From Setaria digitata (Eukaryota; Nematoda; Chromadorea; Rhabditida; Setariidae): a DNA stretch of 64,000 bases. Under the pieces are notes generated by a model that searched no databases, was not told the origin of the DNA, and saw nothing but the letters and a program-made list of their open reading frames with translations. A program made the position numbers and the translations under genes. Positions 53,695-64,000 of this stretch are shown in pieces. Location of the stretch: NCBI GenBank assembly GCA_003640385.1, contig RCAB01000008.1, positions 434,001 to 498,000 on the forward strand. Reading direction: 5' to 3'. Numbering within the stretch: position 1 is the stretch's first letter; each line of letters begins with the position of its first letter.

Positions 53695-56600
53695 ATGTAT
53701 GCGGGGAAACCATGGACTTTGAGCGAAGAAACCGTGCTGCTCAATCATCATTACCAACTTGGAGACGTTATCGAACGGTTATTTTGTTCCTTTACAACTC
53801 AAATAATTACTCCTAAATCTTCTCGTGCTTCTCAACTTTATCAAACCGTCCGGTTGTCTATAAGTGATGTCACTTGGAAAGTGCCGGAACCAAGTCGAAA
53901 TAGGAAACGGAGCGTGGGGGATGAACAGTTTCAACTTACGTCTATTGATATCATTTTCAGTTAATGTTGATAAATTAAAGTGTGAAATCAGCATGTTTTG
54001 AGAGAAGCACAGAGAGCAATTCATTATATATTATATATCACTGTAACATCTCGTTTCCAGAGGTCCGTTAAGCACAGTTTATCGTGCTGTACATCGCATC
54101 ACTTCAAAACTTTATTCGGTAAAAAGTATCGACTTGCAGAAATATTCCATCGGTCCGGGACTGACCAGAACAGGTGAACACGCTGTTTATTTGGCTCGAG
54201 ATTTCGATAGTTTACGTTTCACAGGCCTTGCTCTTGTCAGCTCCCTTCATCTTTTGAAATAATTTGTTTACTTATCGCTCACGATTGGTATATTTTAATG
54301 AGGAAGAAGCTGCAAATAGAGGTCTGGATTAACTGCCTCGATTTTCCAGTAATTGACAGGATTGACAGTTGTAAATTAGCAGATGTGGACACTGAAATTG
54401 AAATATGTGCAGTGCTGAAGCACCCGTTCTTGTGTGAGTTGAAAGATGTGATAGCAGGTGAGAAAGCTGTTCATATGGTCTTCGAATTCCTCGATGGTGA
54501 CGACATATGTTTTGAAATTGTGAAACGAGCAAGTGCCGGCTTTGTTTATAGTGAAGCAGTTGCAAGGTGAGCAAGGAGAGGAGGGATTTTCGATTGAGCA
54601 CAAATTTGTTAAATTTACTTTCACTAAATTAAACCGTTACGGCTGAGCATCAAGGTACCGATAATCGATCACTGTCACTATCACAACTAATCAGTCTTTG
54701 GTAACCCACGAGTTAGGTGATGGTGATAACCACTGCTGTTTCAACATCGGTTTTTTTAAGAAGATTTACCTGAAAATTTACAGTCATTACATGAGACAGT
54801 TGATGCAAGCCCTGGAATACATGCATGGCCAGGGGATCATTCACCGCGATATCCGACCACACAACGTTGTTCTTGCAAGGCAAGGCAATACATTTTACTC
54901 CTTTTATTCTTCCAGTGCACTGCTGTCTCTTTGGTACTTTTAATTTTCGACTTCTAATTAATGCTTCTTTGCAGTAAAGATAATTCAGCACCTCTGAAAC
55001 TCACTGGTTTTGGTGTTTCTATGAAGTTGCCTGCCCCAGCTGCAACTGTTCGAGCCGGTAAGTTTCTTCATAAATTGCTTCATTCCCTGTTCTGTTCTTT
55101 GGGGAATTGTTCCGATTATGAATTTTAGGCCGTGTTGGAGTATCTCATTTTATGGCTCCTGAAGTGGTAAGCAATGCGGAATATGGTACAAAAGCTGACA
55201 TGTGGAGTGCTGGTGTATTACTCTACATACTTCTTTGTGGACGTTTGCCGTTTGTTGGTACTCGACAAGGTATATACGAAGGTATCACCGAAGGAAGATA
55301 TTCAGTAAGCTTCTTTTCAGAGTCTTAGAAGCTGAAATTTCGTGTCACTGTACTGTGAATTACCGAACTCTTAATTGGGAAAAATGGGAAAATAATGGGA
55401 AAAACGCAACTGAATTCGCTGAATTTCTATTATTTATCATTACCATTCACTGAACTTATTGAACTTTGAGGTTTTAATTAAAATTAATCGAAACCTCAAA
55501 GTTTTATTTGTAATTTTTGTGAACTATGAGCTAACAAATCTTCAATTATTACACTTCTTAATTATAATTATCCTTTCCCTAATAAATTTTCACTTATTTA
55601 TCACAAAATTACTAAATTAAAGGTATAATTCTCTCTTGTATATTAAATTTCAAGCATCACGGCGGGACATGGCAGCAAATTAGCGATTCGGCAAAGGATT
55701 TACTTATTAGATTGCTCACCGTGAATCCAAACAATAGGATATCTGCAGAAGGTGCCTTAAATCATGAGTGGCTACGTGAACGTAGTCGCTTTGCCCCTCG
55801 TAAACATTTGCAGAGTACCGTGGAACAGATTCGAAGGTATAACGCACGTCGGAAACTAAAAGTAAGTTACTTTCATCACCAAAAGAACTTTCCAAGCTCA
55901 TCATAAAGTGGTTCGACACAAAAATAAAACGAGGCGTTTCATTAACTCTTAGGTATTAGTAAAAAGATATGCAATATGCGCGGAAATAATATATAAAACT
56001 CTTGTGGTCAGAAAATTATAATTATGGGGATGTTTAGTTACTAGTTTCAATTCAATTCTTTCATTTTTCTGCAATTCACGTTTGGAGACTGTTGTAAGAG
56101 AAGATTGTCTTTAGTCTGTTAGCCTGTTGATTGTTGGGCCCAACTCTTCGGCAAGGACAATGTGTTTGAGGCTTAGTTGGAATGCTGAAGTTTTCCGGAT
56201 TACTTGACTTTTGTTTGAGAAGAATTCTGAAGAAAGGATTTAAATTTATTCAGGCTTGTAATCGATCCATAGAGAAAGAATAACTTGTATATTGCTAAGT
56301 AAGCTTATTACAGAGCAATATATTGTCGGCTGTAAACAACAAGAAGTGGGCCGAAGGATGTGATTGTCCGACAGGTAGCGCTGTTGTCGGAGCTGCTGCA
56401 TCATCAGATGCCGTGGTCAGTGGCGACTTGCTACCTGGAGGTGACACATGCGATGCAGATGGCTGTACAAGACGTGGTCCAGAGCATGTAATACCTGAGG
56501 ATTTGTGTGGTGTTGAAAAGGTATTTCCTTTTAGAGAATGAAGAGGAAGTGGAGCTTTGAAAGTATATCCCAAACAGATCTGAGCCACTGTTGATGATAG

Positions 56601-59600
56601 ACGTATTGCATTCCTGGACCAGTGATAGAGGTGGATAGCTGGGGAACAAGTCGTAACAGGGACGGAGCAAGCTATGTACTTAACAACAAACAAGGGGAGG
56701 GAGGTGTTTTCAGAATTCATAAGTTTTTGCCGAAAGATCTCTGCTTTTGACTTGTTTGGTTAAATGCTTGGAAGCAAATTCGGATATCTCACTCTTGCAT
56801 AAGGATGAATGAATGAAAATTGATGTCAACTTCCAAGCGACTCCCAGGAGGGAAATTATGTGAAAGATTTTTGGGTAGAAAAGTTTATCTTGGGAGGTTG
56901 GGTGGGCAACAGCAACTAAGCTGTTATAATGAATGAAGTAATTCCGAGTTGCGGTTCGCTGCTCTTCTCTTTCCCAGTCTTCAGTTCCTTCCCTCTTGCT
57001 TTTCTATTTGCAATTCATTTTTTTTTTCAATTAAGCAGGTTTTAAAAAATTTAATTGATTAATAAAACTCTCATTGATCATTTAATTTTTGAAGTCGTTT
57101 CCAAATGCATTATTCTGTAGCTAAAACTTACTAATGCGATAGTAATTTACAGATTTTGATTTTAATTGCGATAGTAATTTGCAGGTTTTGACGTCACTCG
57201 ATCAGATTGCTGCCCTTGCAGATGCACCTTTCACTGCCGAAACCATGGATCCGTCATGGCTAAATTCATCGCTGGAAAATGCTGATCTAAAAACATTGTT
57301 AATGGTGAGTTAAATTGTTTTTAACATTTTTCAGGATTTCAGACTTGAGCACTTCGTCTAAAATGAGGATAACTGGTAGAAAGCTATTACTGATAGATAT
57401 AATTCTTCCAAGCTTAAGCTATTCATTTGCATAAAAACAACTGCAAAAAGCTTCACGTTTCACTTGTCTGGTATACTTCAGCAGTATACAATTTAAGAAC
57501 TGTCATGAGAAGACCTGGGATAATGTTTACGTTTTATTTCTGTAATCTGTTTTTATGATAGCATAAAAAATTTTAAAATTTAAAGAAAAAAAGAAGCGAA
57601 GAAATGGCATTCGCGGGAAGAATACATTGATAGTTTTAAATGATTTATAGATGGTCAAATGTCATGCAATTGTGAAGACCTTGAAGCATCAAAAACTAAA
57701 TGAATATGATAATATCTACATTCTGAAGGATTGAATCTCATATTCGAGTTATTAATTACTAACTGGAAAAGGAATTAGAATGATAGTTGCTCAAAGTTTT
57801 GATTTATTTGAAAATTGAAAAATTTATATCAGGGATTTAAATAATTTACTGATAACTGCATAATTCATCCATTTATATAAAGGAGCTACTGCTCGTTAGA
57901 CGAAGCACACTGAATCCTGAATCCTCGATTAACACTTTTATGTAATAAAATTTTTTATTTTCTCTGAAAAAGGCAAAACAAAGGCCTAGGGCCTAGTGAA
58001 GGATGAATTTTTTAGGAAAGAAAGGAAATGATAATTGAGAAGGTAGGTATTCATTTTAATTATGGATCATCATTCGTTGCAGTAATCAGCTGCTTCCTAG
58101 GACAAAATGAGTGATGCTTGGATGCATTTGATGGCGTCCACTTGACTTGTCTTAGCTGAGGTCCTTACTGCAATTGGCCACATCTGTGAATGTCTGTTTC
58201 TTTGAGTAAGCGGGTTAGACTTGGCTGTCGTTATCGTCACTGTTGGCCGTATTCAAATAACGAAATACGTTTAACTAATCAAAATTGATTGTGCAGTACG
58301 CAACTGATGTCCAGCTAGGACCAAAGTACCACAAATTTGATGACCATTCCTTCTTAAAATATTTTCTCTAATTTACGAATTACCGTGCAGTTTTTTTCTC
58401 TCACTCATTGGCTATCTTTGAGAATCAACGCAGTAAAACATAATTAATTTTTAGATTATGCAGAAAATTTTTTTCATACCTGTTTTCTTCTATCTTTTTC
58501 AACTTCGCTTTATTTAAACTAGATTCTGGTTTAGAAAATGAGTGCGATAGCAGTAGAAGTAATTATCTTAAATTCTTTTCGTTTCAAAAATTTGAAGGAA
58601 TCTACTCGAAATTCCTGCCCAGATGAAAGCAGTTTGCTGATTCTCTCGGAGATCTGGTAAAGCCAGTTGAATAGGTATCGGTTTCTTCTTTCATCCCCAT
58701 CCTTTTATAAAATCCGTCATATTTTTCGTAATATCGCGCAATCCACTTTCGCTTCTCGCTTTTGCTAAGCAAGTAGCTAAGTTTTTAGCAATTACTTCGC
58801 TAAGATTGGTCATAAATTAAAGTTTTCTCTTCCGATTAACTAGGCCTTACGGACTAACTTAGAGCCCTCATCGGGATATTCTTATGAGCATTAGCCGATT
58901 CAGTTAATTAAACAATCCAAGAGAAATGAGGCAAATGGATGAGAACTTACTCCCAATGCACATCGTTAGTTTATTGACTAAACAAGGCCATTCATTACCT
59001 ACTTCAGACTTAGTATAGCATCTGGACTGCTCTGAAAATCAATTCATATTTGCTGCTTTTGCAAGTAATGAAAAGAACATCGCTCTCACTAGAGTAACCT
59101 TTCTTCATATCTCATTTTCTATTTTGCTATATTTTCCTCTAAATTCTTCATTTAGTTCAGGCATACTTTATCCAAAACTGCCAAATTTGTCACAGTGCCC
59201 TAGTCCAAAGTATGCTGAGTTAGAAGTATAAGTGAACGACAATCACTCTCACTGATTTCACCAGTTCTCAGTAAGCGAGCTGAGCCTTATCTGGATCCAA
59301 TACGGATCGAGATTCTAAAACTGGTATTGAATTGAGATGGAGAGAAAAAGATTTCGCAATTTAAATCAAAACAAAGGATCCGATAGCCACCGACGACCCC
59401 AACAGACAATATTTCATCCCAATGAAATGAAAGCATCGATCTAGCAACGTTTATTAAAGTTGATGAATTCAAGTGCCGCCCAGTAGCGCTAATCAGCTGA
59501 TTGGTCGAGCTTAGTGTTAAGTAACAGTTCAAACAAACATCGGAAACGATTTATCTAATTTCTCTATCATTTCTTTTCCTTCATTTGCAAATAAAAATAA

Positions 59601-62600
59601 GTTTCACAGTCTGGCAACATTTCATATACATCTGTGTATTTGAAAACTGAAGTTAATGGAGCCTGCACAGCTGTGTCTTAATCTCATCTTCAATTTTTCT
59701 TCGGTCCCTTAAATTTCCCACTTTTATTAAAGCTTGATTCTCTCAGGAATTTATGATACTCAATGTTAATGTTAAAGTAGACTTTTCTCCATTCGTCCAG
59801 CCGTTCTCTACTCTGCAAATTCTGCCATCTTTAGACAATAAATTCATAACTTCTCAGTTTCTTTCGGCCGGCTTCAGACTTTCTAACGAAAGTGCCAGAC
59901 GAATTTGTTGTTCCCCTAACTGTCATTCTTAGTTGATAGGCTTAGATTCTTTAACTTATTTGAGATCTACGCTACGAGTGAAATGGTATTTAAACAAATA
60001 TGAATTTAATTTCTTCCACATTTACTTCTCCTCCAAGCTCACTTCATTTGTTTTCTCATTTTCTCTTCTGGTTCTTTGAAGTTCTGCATTTTATATTTGT
60101 TTTTAATGCAATGTTTTCTTATCCTCGTACACAACAACAGTTACTGTTGATCCATTTTTTTTGATTTACCTTATTTTGAAACCTTTTATAATCTGCATTC
60201 AAGCCATACCCAGAATGCGGTGTTGAAGATTGTCTGGTTCTTTTTTTGAAATATTTTTTTCGAACATTACAGACGAATGATGATGAATAAGAATGAATGA
60301 GGACAGCTGTTCGGAAGAGCTCACTACTATTACCCTTAATCAGAAGGTAAAGATTTTTTTGCTGAAAGTTTCAAGAATTATTTTTCATCTGAAGCAAATA
60401 AACCACGAAATCCCCTAATTTTATTTTATACTGTGGTGAAGATTGGGAGGAGGAGGTGGACAAAAGAGATGGGGTGCTAATTACTGTCAGTTTATTTTTT
60501 AAAGTAGAAAGAAAGATTTGAAAAGAATTTCAGAAAAAGTTTTTGCTTACTCATTTATATAACTCCTTTTTTCGCAAGAAACAAGTTCTCTAAAGAAAAA
60601 TTAATTCCAATATCCTTAAGTATATCGTAATTTACGAATGAATAAATCATGCCAACTCACTGGTAATGGGAATTACCAATTTCTGTTCCTTCTCGAAATT
60701 GCTAATATTTGCGGGAAGTAGAAGGAAAGTAAATATTTCAGTTCAGATGCTATGCATTTAATGGTGAAAACAATGAAATGTCTTTGTATCCAACGCTTTC
60801 TATTCGTTTGCACTTTAAGCATACTCTAATAGTCTTATTTTTTATCCCTGTAACTATCTCAAAAATTTCGCCTCGCTGAATTCTTAAGATGGATTATCAC
60901 CCACACTTCCTGAAACCTGAGCAAACTAATTCCAGCAAGTAATAGATGCAGGCTCATCTGAGACTGGAAAGCTATAGGACAAAATAAGATAACTCTGATC
61001 TGAAAAAGGTTCAAATTCTGTCCCTTTACTAATAAGGGCCACAAGTACACTGTTTTCGTGAACTTTCTGGACAAATATTAACATTACTTACATTTCAAAT
61101 CCCAGTTTTTATTACTTCAAATATGATTGATTGGTTTCTTCGAGAAGAATTTACGCAGTATACTTTTCCATTTTTCTCGATGAAACAACTCTATAATATT
61201 TTTTACAGAGGTCAACTTCGAGTTATATCATTTGCAAACTTGACATGATCTTGACTTCTGCTTGCGGCTGATCATTTTCTTGATATCATATTACTTTGAA
61301 ATATGTCTCATCGAACAAGCGAAAATTTTGGATCGCTTTCATTAACTAGATTTTAGTCTCCCGAAATAATCCCATTTTATTGAACAAACAGTTTCATGTA
61401 TTGTCCAAGGTAGCACAGTCAACATTTTCTTCAAGCCGAAGAGTAGTTAAAGATTTGTAGTGATAGATGCCGAAAATTGTTGTACATAAATTTCTTATAG
61501 CCATTTAATGGGTGGGACAGAAAACCTGAAGTTGAACCATTTGAAATAACTCGAAGTTATTTCAAATAACATAAGAAAGAGAGATATTCCAGATCATTGC
61601 TGTGAATAGTAATTTTTGTGAATATTTGAATAACAATAATGAACTTACCACCGTACACTCTACAAGAAAAAATTTAATTAAAAAGTGAATTGCACTTCAC
61701 TGTTTACCTTCCAATCTTTTACCATATTGTCGTAGTGTCTCGGCCCCGTCAGTGATCCCAAACTTCGTAGTGATTATAATTACCATAGTTGTTATTGGAT
61801 TGATTAAGTTGCTAGATTTAGGTAGCATTTGGGGTATGACCTTTCAAATGACAACTTTTTCTAGCGATCGAAGAAAAATAAATGCCCTAGAGCTTGATCA
61901 ATCGAATAGGAATAGTTGTAGATAAAGCCATCATAATTATTTTCCATTCGAAGATAATTTGAAAATCCTTCTGAATAAGAAGACAATAATGTTAATATTA
62001 TCTTTTCTCGTAAGCGTACAGTAGTAGCTGATACAGGAGCAATCGAGTAAAGGCTGAATGTAACATTTCCATTGTTTCCTGCTTGAGATCGTCTTGCTCC
62101 TGTTCATTATTCCTTTTTTGTTTGATTGTTGATGATTGTCCATCAAATTGAATATAAACATTCCTTCTTCCTCTTTTCCTTACCAGCTCTTTTGAATGAC
62201 TTTTCATGAAAATTCTCACTTGTCAATGTTACTGAGAGAGAACGGACGTTAAATAACGTTCCTTTCGGATTATCTCTAGCCTTTCCTCATTTTAGCACAT
62301 ATTTCTCAGAGTTCTTCACAAAATAATATGAATCAAAATGAATTTATTTCAAGTTCTGTCTTTGCTACTTCTAATTGGGTCGTTCATGCAATTTTTTCAC
62401 TATATCTTTTTTATCTCAGCCATTGGGAATCGAGAGTTTTATTGCAAAAAGGATGAAAACTTAAATGGCCTTTTTCACTGTGACTCTCTTAGATTGGCTC
62501 CAGTTGAAAGATTGCCTTGAGAGATATCTGAACTACTGATTCAGTCACAGATGTTTTATCGCTTCCAAGTAAATGAACTGGAAGATTAAGCAGAAGGAGA

Positions 62601-64000
62601 AGGAAATCGAAATGTGAAAGGAATGGACGCATCCGGAAAGATGCCGGGACTGAATGTCCTGGTGCTGGAAATGAACTAATTTGATATCTTATCTCTGTTG
62701 TATGTTTTTGCAACTATAAATCTTCTCAGTTACCTTAAGAACCGATCATGGGAATAAATGTTGACAAGATTGGTGAATTCATAAAATTTGACTGCAACAT
62801 CTGGATTTTGTTTTTTACCAAGCATTTAACAAATGTGTATTATCTGTTCTGAGTAATTTGTGAAGTTTGATACTGTAGTTGGACTCAGTTCTGATCAGAA
62901 TCACATGCTTTTGGATGGTGTTATGTTCTTTCTTTTTCGATGAAGTTGATTAAAAAGGAGCAAATGGATTTCCTTATACCACTAAGTTGGGCTCATTCAG
63001 CTATAACATTAAAAAGGATTTGTGTGAATTTCTATATATTCATTAATGCTTTTCTCCATCGATCCCTTCAAGTTCCCTGTTGAACTGAGGAAAACTGCTA
63101 TATCTTGAGTTTCTTTTGGCAAATTAATCTGTGGAAATTGGCATCCTTCCGGTGAGATATTCATCGTGGCTCTATCTAATCCTTAAGCATCCGGCGTGTT
63201 GGAGCATCTGATAAGTTGCCTTGTTATATAGTAAGTAATAATTGTCTCGATGGAAGAGTTAGCAATAATGAAATATAAACGAAATGAATTCTTTTCCGAA
63301 TTGCCACTTCTGTGTTAAACAATGTTGATTTGAAATACTGAATTGGCTTATGGAAAGATTTTTAAGTGGCAAACAGACAGAACATGAAGCAGAAATGGTT
63401 AATTGCCTACTAATCACTTTTCACATATTAATGATTACTCAGTGCAAATTTTAATTCTAAATGAATACTGTCCGAAATCATGAGAATCTAATTTCAGCTC
63501 CAATCTTTTAAAATCCTACTTAAATTAAATTTATAGCTGTATGATCGGATATCGAATCTACCGGTTCAGCCATTAATACTAGAACATGATTCCACTCGAT
63601 ATGTTAAAGAGGTCTGATTGCTCATACATAAGATTATTTCTTTTTTTGATACTTATTTGGTCTCGAGACCATCTTTTCCATTTATTCGTTTGAATTTCTT
63701 CAGTCTTTTGGGATTTGCTGTTAATATTTTAGATGATTGGAGCTAAATTTTCAGTTGTGCTCGCAAATCGATGAATCCTTACATCCTTCAGCTGAAGCAG
63801 TGGAGTTGTGCCAATTACTTACATCGCAAGAAATTCAGGTTCAAAGCCTGCATGACTTATAAATTCTATTTTTTTTTCGTTCTTGATAAGGGCAACTCAG
63901 CATTTTGCTGTTTGCGAATCAGAAGGTCTTCAATCTTCTGCAATACCTTCTCATTGATCTGTTGGGCTTCAGATCGAAACAATGAGAAGAGAACTGCGAA
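53695..64000 (+). CDS. lin-2: CASK/LIN-2 membrane-associated guanylate kinase scaffold, 5' half (runs off window)
   Basis: LIN-2 scaffolds receptors and adhesion proteins with LIN-7 and LIN-10. Exons, all in phase: 53695-53777, 54061-54173, 54383-54566, 54784-54879, 54975-55057, 55129-55304, 55655-55861, 56314-56520, 57185-57303, 63537-63611, 63755-63838 and probably one starting at 63901. The N-terminus [20 protein letters not shown] precedes the CaM-kinase-like domain: [18 protein letters not shown] (ATP Lys kept), [39 protein letters not shown] (GFG in place of DFG, as known for CASK), SHFMAPEVV and [13 protein letters not shown]. The autoinhibitory/CaM-binding stretch [14 protein letters not shown] follows. 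Then come the L27 region ([42 protein letters not shown]). The PDZ, SH3 and guanylate kinase parts lie beyond the window. Intron 54880-54974 uses a GC donor. Intron 57304-63536 is 6.2 kb. Confidence 0.95.
54880..54974 (+). other. GC-AG intron in CASK
   Basis: The exon ends GCAAG and the intron begins GCAAGGC, matching the AG/GCAAGT consensus of the minor GC-AG class; it ends TTTGCAG. Only this boundary keeps the reading frame through [13 protein letters not shown] and [12 protein letters not shown], so the assignment rests on conserved protein sequence. Confidence 0.85.
55462..55503. repeat. Inverted repeat, 13-bp arms
   Basis: AACTTTGAGGTTT at 55462-55474 and AAACCTCAAAGTT at 55491-55503 are perfect reverse complements around a 16-base AT-rich loop, inside CASK intron 55305-55654. 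It could be a hairpin remnant of a small inverted-repeat element; nothing else supports that. Confidence 0.6.
57304..63536. other. 6.2 kb CASK intron
   Basis: It is far longer than the other CASK introns here (70-450 bases, one of 660). It contains a 13-bp-arm palindrome at 61539-61567. Unassigned short ORFs are a 60-codon plus frame at 62338-62520 with a hydrophobic start ([16 protein letters not shown]) and a 73-codon minus frame at 61998-62219. No alternative CASK exon with a matching conserved block was found by eye. Confidence 0.5.
61539..61567. repeat. Near-perfect palindrome, 13-bp arms, 3-base loop
   Basis: ATTTGAAATAACT (61539-61551) and AGTTATTTCAAAT (61555-61567) are exact reverse complements around CGA. 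It lies in the long CASK intron and could form a cruciform or RNA hairpin. No gene or element boundary is evident next to it. Confidence 0.65.

Noticed and set aside
53479..53757. 92-codon minus ORF overlapping the CASK start
   Set aside because: It is antisense to the CASK first exon, has no motif, and the plus strand is supported by family alignment and splicing.

Overview
The window looks like a chromosomal segment of a nematode. It is AT-rich, its genes are broken into many short exons, and the introns nearly always run GT...(T)TTTCAG. No bacterial operon, CRISPR array, rRNA or confident tRNA is visible. Four recognised genes (G-protein gamma, endophilin-B, IFT80 and CASK) have C. elegans orthologues (gpc-1, erp-1, che-2, lin-2) that I recall as all X-linked, so the segment may derive from the ancestral nematode X linkage group. 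That synteny is recollection, not computed here. The species is not determinable by eye; a spirurid or related parasitic nematode is a guess. All gene models were assembled by hand by matching reading frame and splice phase across exons.

Layout. 1-450: 3' end of an unrecognised gene (+). 2.5-2.8 kb: a two-exon G-protein gamma subunit (+) inside a pair of direct repeats. 4.2-5.9 kb: a casein-kinase-1/TTBK-like gene (+) whose catalytic residues are degenerate. 8.9-11.3 kb: a cluster of minus-strand exons (a signal-peptide ORF, a 49-residue small-protein model, and an extracellular-looking exon set with a W-x-x-W motif) whose grouping into genes is uncertain. 11.3-17.6 kb: no convincing gene. 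17.7-23.2 kb: a complete AMMECR1 homologue (+). 26.7-30.0 kb: an unrecognised secreted cysteine-rich protein (+) with two phase-compatible 3' ends. 31.8-35.2 kb: an endophilin-B BAR protein (-). 35.3-35.7 kb: a 122-codon membrane-anchor ORF (-). 37.6-42.9 kb: a complete IFT80/che-2 gene (+), with an X-box-like site just upstream. 42.9-53.7 kb: a long gene-poor interval. 53.7-64 kb: the 5' half of CASK/lin-2 (+), including a 6.2 kb intron and running off the window end.

The recognised genes suggest neuronal and ciliary roles: gamma subunits act in sensory G-protein signalling, IFT80 builds sensory cilia, CASK/LIN-2 scaffolds junctional and synaptic membranes, and endophilin-B shapes membranes. 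They are separate transcription units. Three single-N positions are each flanked by duplicated sequence and probably mark unresolved assembly joins.
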